Of a DNA stretch of 21,128 bases, positions 15,083 through 21,128 are shown piece by piece. Location: the IMG/VR virus record IMGVR_UViG_3300042336_000423, positions 1 through 21,128 of that record; one strand, 5' to 3'. The notes under the pieces were generated by a model. That model had not been told where the DNA came from and did no database searches. It was given only the letters and a program-made list of their open reading frames with translations. The position numbers and the translations under genes are program-made. Origin of the DNA: a virus. The first letter of the stretch is position 1, and each line of letters opens with the position of its first letter.

Positions 15083-15442
15083 ATGACAAATATCAAATCA
15101 AATTTAGTAAGAAAAAAAATTGGTGAAAAACATCATAGAGGTTTTGAATTTGAGTCAAATCAAAAACTTATATATAAGATTGTTACAACATCAGAATATA
15201 AAACAAATGATGAAGAATTAATTTTAGTAAAAGAAACGCCACATTGTAAACTTACTTTAGATTCTGATACAACAAATTATATCATCATAAAAGCACTTAC
15301 TAAAGTAACCATAATCACAAATAAAAATTACATAGATGAGTTTTATAATGAAATGGTAATAGATAAGGGTGCTTGTGTTGAATTATATAATTTAGAAGGT
15401 AGCTGGTATATTTTAAGTTCCGATGGTTTAAAACTTAGTTAA
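15083..15442 (+). CDS. Unknown small beta-rich protein, probably virion-associated
   Basis: I do not recognise this 119-residue protein. It begins MTNIKSNLVRKKIGEKHHRG, has a basic N-terminus, and is then mostly beta strand with alternating Ile/Thr/Val (NYIIIKALTKVTIITNK) and ends ELYNLEGSWYILSSDGLKLS. The combination of a strand-rich core and a G-S-W-Y-I-L-S-S-D-G ending resembles small decoration or fibre-related proteins of phages. It begins 2 nt after the gp13-like stop (TAA-TT-ATG), so it shares that gene's putative late message. The role in the particle is inferred from this linkage only. Confidence 0.6.
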   Translation: MTNIKSNLVRKKIGEKHHRGFEFESNQKLIYKIVTTSEYKTNDEELILVKETPHCKLTLDSDTTNYIIIKALTKVTIITNKNYIDEFYNEMVIDKGACVELYNLEGSWYILSSDGLKLS

Positions 15443-15472
15443 TTTGTTGTTTTTAGTTAAATTATCTTTTGC

Positions 15473-15604
15473 TCATAAAGGTTGTAGATTTGTATAATGA
15501 CAAAGTTTACACAAGTAACTAATTCCATTTTTCCGACTTGAGTCTTTACCAAATTCAGATAATTGTTTATCTACTTTACATTTACTACATTTTTTTGTCT
15601 TCAT
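15473..15604 (-). CDS. 43-residue Cys-pair (zinc-ribbon-like) mini-protein
   Basis: Starts MKTKKCSKCKVDKQLSEFGK and ends YLCKLCHYTNLQPL. Two CxxC pairs (C6/C9 and C32/C35) separated by 22 residues with an SEFGKD turn form a zinc-ribbon-like unit. This CxxC-xxxxxxxxEF-CxxC arrangement also occurs at the N-terminus of some phage HNH endonucleases, so it may be a remnant or a free-standing relative. Its ATG lies within the last codons of the RHH gene at 15740-15585, in another frame, with a 20-nt overlap, so the two are translated from one message. Confidence 0.6.
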   Translation of the reverse strand: MKTKKCSKCKVDKQLSEFGKDSSRKNGISYLCKLCHYTNLQPL

Positions 15605-15740
15605 AATAATCTCTAATTAATTTTTCTATTAATGTTGAGACACGAAACCCATCTTTTTTTATTTTTTGATAAAGCTTAGGGTCTAAGCTTATACCAAATT
15701 TTAATTTTTTATCACAATCTTTTATTTTTGGTCTCCCCAT
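15585..15740 (-). CDS. Small ribbon-helix-helix DNA-binding protein
   Basis: A 51-residue protein, MGRPKIKDCDKKLKFGISLD then PKLYQKIKKDGFRVSTLIEK and LIRDYYEDKKM. The MGRPK start, a strand KLKFGISLD, helix PKLYQKIKKDG and helix VSTLIEKLIRDYY are the RHH pattern of small phage repressors. It ends with TAG and overlaps the downstream Cys-pair gene by 20 nt. It is the second RHH protein of the window; the two differ in sequence beyond the fold. The start region is 18 of 20 bases identical to that of the homing endonuclease. Repressor function is inferred from the fold. A perfect inverted repeat (AAGCTTAG/CTAAGCTT, 15672-15690) lies inside the gene. Confidence 0.7.
   Translation of the reverse strand: MGRPKIKDCDKKLKFGISLDPKLYQKIKKDGFRVSTLIEKLIRDYYEDKKM
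15672..15690. repeat. Perfect 8-bp inverted repeat inside the RHH gene
   Basis: AAGCTTAG, GGT, CTAAGCTT: two 8-bp arms with a 3-base loop, encoding part of the strand-helix junction of the RHH protein. Each arm holds a HindIII sequence. A DNA-binding or hairpin role is possible but unproven. Confidence 0.5.
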
Positions 15741-15758
15741 ATGTATAAATATATGTAT
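15739..15758 (-). promoter_or_regulatory. Direct repeat and ATATTTAT element at the RHH start
   Basis: On the plus strand ATATGTAT occurs at 15739-15746 and 15751-15758, 12 bp apart, the first overlapping the start codon. The sense strand also has ATATTTAT (15752-15745) 4 nt before the ATG, as in the gp14-like and endonuclease genes. It may combine a late-type promoter with an autorepressor site. Confidence 0.45.
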
Positions 15759-15773
15759 CTATCAGTAAAAGTT

Positions 15774-18620
15774 TCACTTTTTTATTTGTAAATCAACAAA
15801 TTTTTCCCAACCATTTTCGGCCAACTCATAAATATAAAATGGGTCAATACCTCTTTTATCCCAATATTTTAATTCTTGTTCCGTTATAGTTAATAAATCT
15901 TCCACGCTATCTTGGTCTTTTTCTTCAAAAGGAATTCCATTTGTCAATTCACATTGTTCTTTAGTGAATAAACCTCTATCTTCAGGATTTAACACTAATA
16001 AATTATCTCTAATTTCATCTTTAAAAACAACTAATAAAGGTTCAATTCTTTTGTTGAATGTAACAATTGCTCTTGATACATTGTATTCACCTGTCATTTC
16101 AGGGTTATTTTCTAAAGTTTTTTGTTCCAACATGTAACAGTTTATTTGAACTTCAGTTTTGTCGGGAGGGGCATCTTTACCATGTAATTTAAAATATTCT
16201 TCTCTTTGTTTTTTAGTTAACTTAATAGGTGTTACTTTTTGAACGTCTCCTTGAGATGCCTTTGTTCCGTTGTTAACATAAAAAATAACATCCCCCAAAT
16301 TAACGTTGAGTTTGCTTTTCAATGCTAATTCCATATGAGCCATCATACTCATAGCGCCGCCAGACTTTGTTTTTTGTTTTGAACGTTTAATGTAATCGTC
16401 CATACTTAATTTAACTTTAGCTCTTTGAGCTATCTTCATAAGAGGAATTTGTTTATTGTAAATTTTTGTTAGGTATTCGTAATACCAATCAACAAATTTT
16501 TGACCCTTACCTTCCAACAACATTTTAACTCCTTTGTCCAAGAAATCTTCAATATAAAGAGGTAATTTTTTAGATTTAATTGTATTACCTGTTAATTTGA
16601 TTTTACCATTATGTTCCATTGTGGCGTAGTTCTTACGTGCAATGTTCATACAAGATTTCCACGTTCCATCACAATCAAGTCCCATAGCACCTTTCATAAA
16701 CGTATCATTAAATTCTGCAACATCCGCATCATATCCTCTGTACTCTTTACCGGCCTTAACTAACCAATTATTACCTTTACCTATATAAACTCTTTCTTCG
16801 ACACCTCCATCAGGTAATGAAAAATTCATACCGTCTGTATCACAAACTAAGGGGGTATAACCTTTTTTCATAAAAAAATAAAGCATCTGTCTTAAATACT
16901 GTCGACCAGTACAAGTAATCTGTTCTCCCATAAACATATCTCCCCAGTGAAATACTTGAGGTGCCGACAAGGCGCCAAATAAAGAATTTATAAAAATCTT
17001 GATTGGTAGTTGTTTTCTATCGTACGATAAAGATAATTTTTTATCTTTTGTTGAAAATTCTTTTGCTAAATTTTTGTATTTAATACGAGATTCTCTAAAA
17101 TATGATAACATTCCTTTCATGGCGCCTGTAACATCACATTCTGGAAATACATCATGAACCAATTGAATTGATGGGTATAATGAAGAGAAGTCTAACTTTA
17201 AAACATCGGTTGAGTACCCTACTTTTAAAAGTCTTGAGAGCCCTCCTACAAACTCGGTCTTATCTTGTTTTTTTGGAATTGCTAATTTGTATTTGTAAGA
17301 CCATGCCAACATTAACATTTTCCAAATTGTTGCGGTACCTAAAGTAGAAACTCTCTCATATGTTGTTGGTACCATTGACGCTAGTAAGAAAGTTCCTTGA
17401 TTGAATTGTTCGTCAACTAAAAGTGTTTCTTCTAAGTCATCATCAAGATATCTTTCTACAATATTATCACCTTTAACTTTTATATAAGTTCCTGGGAATC
17501 TTACGTCTAAATCGTTAAAATCAGGATTGTCAGCTCTTTTGTACTTACCATTTGTAACATTTAACCAATACTCATTTTTGTCTTTATACATTGAACCAAT
17601 ATCTTCGTGACTAATGTAAACTCGGTCAGGAGCCTCGGCCTCAATAAATTTTGTAATATACTTCAAACCCGCAGACTTAATGCTTGAATTAATCGCTTGA
17701 GCTCTTCTAACTGAATGTAAAATATCAATCACATTATATCCCCACATTCCAACCTGATTATATCTTTCAACTTCGTTTGCGAGTTTTAACATATTTTCGG
17801 TTTGTTTAATATTGTGATTTGGATTTAATGTTCTACAAATCTTTTTAATATCAACATTTAATGCCTTACACCTTTCAAAAATCCAATACCAGTCGAAGTT
17901 TGCCGAATTGTAACCACCTATAATACTTGGTTTTAATTCATCAATCACTCTAAAGAATTCTACCAACCCTCTTCTTTCTTGGTCTTCATCAGAACATTCA
18001 ATAACTCTTTGGTATCCTTTATTGGTTTTTAATCCAATCATGAAAATACGACCGTCTTTTGGTTCTAATGCGGTCGTCTCTAAGTCGAATACAAATCTTG
18101 TAACATCATTGTATTCTTCATATCCTTTAAATAAACGTTTTTCTTTTTGGATTAAGTACTGTTCTACAGGAGGTAGAATTAAAATAAGGTCTTTTGTTCT
18201 CTCACCCCAAGGGTCAACCCCACCATCACGAAAGAATTGAATTAAAGACCTGTAACCCTTTAAGGACTTAACCATAAATTTAAGACCGTCTTCAAGTCTT
18301 TGATTGTCTTTCGTTTCCAATTTTTCAATCATAATTCCATGTTTTGACATGGCTTCTTTTTGAAGTCCTTTTGATGATTGATAAAAATTTAACCCACGTA
18401 AATCTCCTACCCAAGCAAATGCGGTAAAAGTATCTTTCTTAATAATTTTTGGTTGTCCTGGCGGTTCTTTGATTTTAAAAATAGAGTCTGTGACGTAATC
18501 GAACTCTATTGAAACAATGTGTTCTTCGGGGTCGTTCCCATGTAAGAACGATTCAATTTCTTCTTGACTAATCATATTATACTTAATTTGTGGTTTATTT
18601 GCTGCCGAATAAATCGACAT
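15774..18620 (-). CDS. 43: Family B DNA polymerase with 3'-5' exonuclease, T4 gp43-like
   Basis: A 948-residue replicative polymerase (T4 gp43: 898). Exonuclease motifs are intact: Exo I FDLETT (D179, E181), Exo II YNSANFDW (N238, D243), Exo III YNVID (Y295, D299). Polymerase motif A is LDFSSLYPSI (D477), motif B RKQLPIKIFINSLFGALS with NSLFG, and motif C CDTDGMNF (D594, D596); all catalytic Asp residues are present. A KxY-type segment (RKNYATMEHNGKIKLTGNTI) matches the thumb-proximal region of B-family enzymes. The C-terminus ends VDLQIKK. The usual T4 neighbours are replaced by a 2OG-Fe(II) oxygenase gene 37 nt upstream. GTAAGGTAAATG at its start is the nearest thing to a Shine-Dalgarno in the window. 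No ATATTTAT element precedes it, in keeping with earlier expression than the virion genes. Confidence 0.95.
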   Translation of the reverse strand: MSIYSAANKPQIKYNMISQEEIESFLHGNDPEEHIVSIEFDYVTDSIFKIKEPPGQPKIIKKDTFTAFAWVGDLRGLNFYQSSKGLQKEAMSKHGIMIEKLETKDNQRLEDGLKFMVKSLKGYRSLIQFFRDGGVDPWGERTKDLILILPPVEQYLIQKEKRLFKGYEEYNDVTRFVFDLETTALEPKDGRIFMIGLKTNKGYQRVIECSDEDQERRGLVEFFRVIDELKPSIIGGYNSANFDWYWIFERCKALNVDIKKICRTLNPNHNIKQTENMLKLANEVERYNQVGMWGYNVIDILHSVRRAQAINSSIKSAGLKYITKFIEAEAPDRVYISHEDIGSMYKDKNEYWLNVTNGKYKRADNPDFNDLDVRFPGTYIKVKGDNIVERYLDDDLEETLLVDEQFNQGTFLLASMVPTTYERVSTLGTATIWKMLMLAWSYKYKLAIPKKQDKTEFVGGLSRLLKVGYSTDVLKLDFSSLYPSIQLVHDVFPECDVTGAMKGMLSYFRESRIKYKNLAKEFSTKDKKLSLSYDRKQLPIKIFINSLFGALSAPQVFHWGDMFMGEQITCTGRQYLRQMLYFFMKKGYTPLVCDTDGMNFSLPDGGVEERVYIGKGNNWLVKAGKEYRGYDADVAEFNDTFMKGAMGLDCDGTWKSCMNIARKNYATMEHNGKIKLTGNTIKSKKLPLYIEDFLDKGVKMLLEGKGQKFVDWYYEYLTKIYNKQIPLMKIAQRAKVKLSMDDYIKRSKQKTKSGGAMSMMAHMELALKSKLNVNLGDVIFYVNNGTKASQGDVQKVTPIKLTKKQREEYFKLHGKDAPPDKTEVQINCYMLEQKTLENNPEMTGEYNVSRAIVTFNKRIEPLLVVFKDEIRDNLLVLNPEDRGLFTKEQCELTNGIPFEEKDQDSVEDLLTITEQELKYWDKRGIDPFYIYELAENGWEKFVDLQIKK

Positions 18621-18657
18621 TTACCTTACATCGATAAGTATAATTGTTTAATAAAGT

Positions 18658-19293
18658 TTAATCAACTTTTTGAAAATATTTTTCTATCCTTTTACTTAAT
18701 CTAATTCTTGGGTCATCTTCATTTCGACCTGTAATATTATAAGGTACAATAAATCCAAAACTTAAAAAAACTCTTCTTGAATTAAATTCATTTGTCCAAT
18801 GTTTATAAATCGACGCCTCAAAACCATATAAATCAGATTGTTGAATGTTAATTGAATCTTTATCAATAAAAAAATCGTAGTCTTCGGATAAAACACTCAC
18901 ATTACATTTGTAATTTATGTACCCATCAACCGACGCATCATAATGTGGATTTATTTTTCCACCTTTATTCATATCAACCGCTTGTAGGAAGATGTTGTCT
19001 TTTGGAAAGTTAAACTCATCAGATATTCTGTCAATTATGTCGTAAATAAACTCAGGTAATGTGTCTTGAGATACATCAGAAATCGATTGAAATTTTGTAA
19101 TATAATTTGTTAAAGGAGTGTTGGAAATGTCAAATATATAAGATTTACCATTAAGTTTTTTGGATAATTCTGTTAGGTGATGATTACTATCATTACCACT
19201 ATGATTAACAGAATCAATCCAATTTACTATTTGGTTTACTTCATCTTTTGAGATAAACTTTTTTTTTATCTTATAGGTTTCCGTATTTTCCAA
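18658..19293 (-). CDS. 2-oxoglutarate/Fe(II)-dependent oxygenase-like protein
   Basis: A 211-residue protein. The iron-binding triad is visible as H117 and D119 in INPHYDAS and H165 in YKHWTNEF, with R173/R174 in SRRVFLSFGF as the likely 2-oxoglutarate anchor; the spacing and final beta strand (VFLSFGFIVPY) fit the double-stranded beta-helix oxygenases. The substrate is unknown: nucleic-acid demethylation (AlkB-like), DNA base modification or protein hydroxylation are all possible. The start is TTG 19293, overlapping the upstream gene by 23 nt; no ATG lies before M108. It sits just upstream of the DNA polymerase gene on the same strand, so a nucleic-acid substrate is attractive but unproven. 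Confidence 0.8.
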   Translation of the reverse strand: MENTETYKIKKKFISKDEVNQIVNWIDSVNHSGNDSNHHLTELSKKLNGKSYIFDISNTPLTNYITKFQSISDVSQDTLPEFIYDIIDRISDEFNFPKDNIFLQAVDMNKGGKINPHYDASVDGYINYKCNVSVLSEDYDFFIDKDSINIQQSDLYGFEASIYKHWTNEFNSRRVFLSFGFIVPYNITGRNEDDPRIRLSKRIEKYFQKVD

Positions 19294-19531
19294 TCTTTTT
19301 CAAATTGTGTTTTGCCAAAAATTCCTTTGGGTTCATTGCCTCAATTATGGTTAATTCCGCAGAATCAATCATCTGTTTTGCCTTTTCTTCAGGAACTGCC
19401 ATTACACACAATTTATGGGTTGCAGGTAATTCTCCTGTTGGTGATAAATCTATTTTTAAGATATTATCATTTTTCATTTTTTCTCTCGCTTGTGAAACTT
19501 TTGATTCTTCACATAATATACAGATTCTCAT
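19271..19531 (-). CDS. Unknown 86-residue conserved-looking phage protein
   Basis: Begins MRICILCEESKVSQAREKMK and continues NDNILKIDLSPTGELPATHK, then LCVMAVPEEKAKQMIDSAEL. The alpha-beta alternation, a SPTGELPATH segment in the middle and two helices after it suggest a small folded domain. I do not recognise a function. Its ATG is one base after the stop of the upstream 80-residue gene (TAA-T-ATG) and its 3' end overlaps the 2OG oxygenase gene by 23 nt, so all three are co-transcribed and probably translationally coupled. Confidence 0.7.
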   Translation of the reverse strand: MRICILCEESKVSQAREKMKNDNILKIDLSPTGELPATHKLCVMAVPEEKAKQMIDSAELTIIEAMNPKEFLAKHNLKKIGKYGNL

Positions 19532-19532
19532 A

Positions 19533-19775
19533 TTACTTGTTTTTTAATAAATTAAGTAGTTCTTTTTTTTCTTCTCTTGACATTGGTTTACTCTTAAACA
19601 TATTAAAAACTTCAGTTATTTCTTCAGAAGTATATGTATTAAGTAATGCGGTCTTTGTATCCACACACTCTTTATATGTCATTTCATAAGCGTCTTTTGC
19701 ATTGTCAACCCAAACATCATTTTCTAAAGATTGTAGAAACTTATTATCACTTTTTCTTTTAATATATTTTATCAT
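19533..19775 (-). CDS. Unknown 80-residue protein
   Basis: Begins MIKYIKRKSDNKFLQSLEND with a short beta hairpin followed by VWVDNAKDAYEMTYKECVDT and helices ending in a Lys/Leu/Asn-rich tail. The opening (I-K-x-x-D-N-K-F-L-Q) resembles small phage proteins with a strand-strand-helix fold, but no family is recognised. It lies 16 nt downstream of the fibre-like gene and one base before the next gene, in a run of minus-strand genes leading to the polymerase. The function cannot be inferred. Confidence 0.65.
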   Translation of the reverse strand: MIKYIKRKSDNKFLQSLENDVWVDNAKDAYEMTYKECVDTKTALLNTYTSEEITEVFNMFKSKPMSREEKKELLNLLKNK

Positions 19776-19791
19776 TTTTTTAAATTTTTTA

Positions 19792-21003
19792 TTAATCCGA
19801 AAAAACTTCGAAAGTTAATGTTCCACTAGAACAGAATTGATTTACTAAGTTGGTGGGCATTTCTAAAAGAACGCCACCATCTCCAGCGTCAGAGTATGTA
19901 CCCAAATAACTTATATTTGGTTCAGAGTTTAAGAAAATTATAAGTTCTGATATATCATTTACAGAACCACCTCCGTAAAGTGTTTGTATGTAATTTCCAT
20001 TACAAACCAAATTAATACTAGGGGCACTAAAAGGAAACGATGTTTCTACAGTTCCACTAATTACAATTGGTGTGGTATCTAAATCTTGTTTAATTTGAAT
20101 CTCGATAGGAAAATAATATAAATTATCAGAAACTGGTGTAGGTCCTTCACTTAAATCAAAAATCGCAACAACAACACTATCATCCTTCTCGTTAAAACTA
20201 ATAGGTAGTGCAAAAGTTTCTGATATGAAAGGTCCAAAAAATGGAATTGCTGACTCTCCTCCTTGAACGAATGTTGTGTTTCTATTAAAAGTATTATACA
20301 GTGGTCCTGTGGTTGAATTAAAACCTAAATAAAATCCTGGTTGGAATTCATCATCATTTGCCCACTCAATATCATAACCCAAATTGTTTTCTAATACTGT
20401 TACCGCTAAATTACCACTAGATACTAAAGTAGAACCGTTACTCCAATTTGTTGGTATTTCTCCTGTTGATACAAATACAGAACCTGTTGAATTTGGTGTT
20501 AAACCTGTAACTGTGATTGTTAGGTCGTTGGTCGGACTAGCACCCCCAATATCGGTACCTAATATTGTTATTGTATTACCCTCTTGATAACCTTGTCCAG
20601 GTAATGTGCAGGTTGTAGATGTAACTCCACTAGTGATAGAAACGTCAAAAGTTGCCCCAGTACCAAAACCATCTGTGGTTCCTGTAAGACCACTAAATGA
20701 CCCATCGGATGGTGAAACCCCACTGTAACTAATTCCGAGAACACCACCAGATTCTAAATCGGCAATATTACTAAAATCATCTCCTGATTCATATAAATTT
20801 ACGGTATATGTTTCACCTATAATTAAGCCATCATTAAAATCACCTAAGGTTGTACCGGTCTGAGAACCTAACTGAGTTAGTAGTGCTTTGTAAGTCGCCA
20901 AACTTCCTGTTGTAACTCCGGTAACATTTAAATTTCCATTAATGGTTATATCACCATTTATGGTTTGTCCCGGTACATTATTTACAATATATTTTGTTGC
21001 CAT
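19792..21003 (-). CDS. Tail fibre/appendage-like virion protein
   Basis: A 403-residue protein rich in Gly, Thr, Ser and Asn and poor in Lys and Cys. The start, MATKYIVNNVPGQTINGDIT followed by INGNLNVTGVTTG, is a triple-stranded beta-type fibre opening I know from phage appendage proteins. The middle holds modules such as ATFDVSITSG, GYQEGNTITI, ASPTNDLTITV and GEIPTNWSNGS, and NNLGYDIEWANDDEFQPGFY. The C-terminus ends in NQFCSSGTLTFEVFSD. The product probably sits on the outside of the virion and may touch the host surface. No chaperone or peptidase domain is visible. The next upstream (rightward) gene ends with a related C-terminus (YCPSGTYTINVFNN), suggesting tandem paralogues. The gene ends 16 nt before the 80-residue gene. 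Confidence 0.72.
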   Translation of the reverse strand: MATKYIVNNVPGQTINGDITINGNLNVTGVTTGSLATYKALLTQLGSQTGTTLGDFNDGLIIGETYTVNLYESGDDFSNIADLESGGVLGISYSGVSPSDGSFSGLTGTTDGFGTGATFDVSITSGVTSTTCTLPGQGYQEGNTITILGTDIGGASPTNDLTITVTGLTPNSTGSVFVSTGEIPTNWSNGSTLVSSGNLAVTVLENNLGYDIEWANDDEFQPGFYLGFNSTTGPLYNTFNRNTTFVQGGESAIPFFGPFISETFALPISFNEKDDSVVVAIFDLSEGPTPVSDNLYYFPIEIQIKQDLDTTPIVISGTVETSFPFSAPSINLVCNGNYIQTLYGGGSVNDISELIIFLNSEPNISYLGTYSDAGDGGVLLEMPTNLVNQFCSSGTLTFEVFSD

Positions 21004-21020
21004 TTTATTTTTTAAATTTT

Positions 21021-21128
21021 TTAATTGTTAAATACATTTATTGTGTATGTTCCACTTGGACAATACTGTTGTTTTAATGATGGGTTTATATACAAACCAA
21101 TTGTTCCATCATTATTATCAAAGAAATA
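21021..21128 (-). CDS. C-terminal end of a second fibre-like protein (partial)
   Basis: Thirty-five codons ending in TAA at 21023, frame open to the right edge: YFFDNNDGTIGLYINPSLKQ then QYCPSGTYTINVFNN. The ending YCPSGTYTINVF is similar to FCSSGTLTFEVF at the end of the neighbouring fibre-like protein, so it is probably a paralogue of it. Only the C-terminus is in the window, so its size and start are unknown. It would be read before the 403-residue gene with a 17-nt gap. Confidence 0.65.
   Translation of the reverse strand, partial: YFFDNNDGTIGLYINPSLKQQYCPSGTYTINVFNN

Overview
The window is a piece of a tailed-phage (Caudoviricetes) genome of the contractile-tail, T4-like kind. It is AT-rich (about one third G+C by eye) and densely coded on both strands. 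The supporting genes are a contractile tail sheath (gp18-like), tail tube (gp19-like), a baseplate/hub gp26-like protein, a tape-measure-like protein, neck and tail-completion proteins (gp13-, gp14-, gp15-like) and a gp43-like family B DNA polymerase. Almost no start codon has a Shine-Dalgarno sequence in front of it, and starts are embedded in A/T-rich DNA. That is how Bacteroidota and their phages look, so I infer a Bacteroidota host. There is no rRNA, tRNA, integrase, transposase or CRISPR array that I can see.

Layout. Positions 1-8699 (minus strand) form a tail block read leftward: sheath (8699-5355), intrinsic terminator, HAD-like phosphatase (5307-4498), tail tube (4383-3895), a homing endonuclease (3844-2936), a 42-residue zinc-finger protein (2934-2806), a gp26-like protein (2768-2010) with a +1-frame extension ORF (to 1868), and the tape-measure-like protein running off the left edge. 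A small ribbon-helix-helix gene (8817-8981, plus strand) with a triplicated operator-like sequence lies between the sheath and the gp15-like/gp14-like pair (10534-8978, minus). From 10590 to 15442 the plus strand carries an SNF2-family helicase, a superoxide dismutase fused to a long nuclease-like C-terminal region, a gp13-like neck protein and a small unknown protein. From 15473 to the right edge everything is on the minus strand: a small RHH gene overlapping a Cys-pair mini-protein, DNA polymerase, a 2OG-Fe(II) oxygenase, two small unknown proteins and two fibre/appendage-like proteins, the second cut by the window edge.

How the parts fit. Most genes build the contractile tail and the neck that joins it to the head; polymerase and helicase serve replication and repair. 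A recurring sense-strand element, ATATTTATnnA, lies within 40 nt upstream of seven starts, five of them virion genes (sheath, tube, tape measure, gp13-like, gp14-like), and is a candidate late-promoter element. The most notable items are the Mn-type SOD fused to a PD-(D/E)XK-like region; the +1 frameshift arrangement just upstream of the tape measure; a hairpin that buries the homing endonuclease start codon and contains the putative late element; and the RHH gene with three 7-bp half-sites spaced exactly 11 bp apart and abutting its ATG. All assignments come from reading motifs; no database search was possible.
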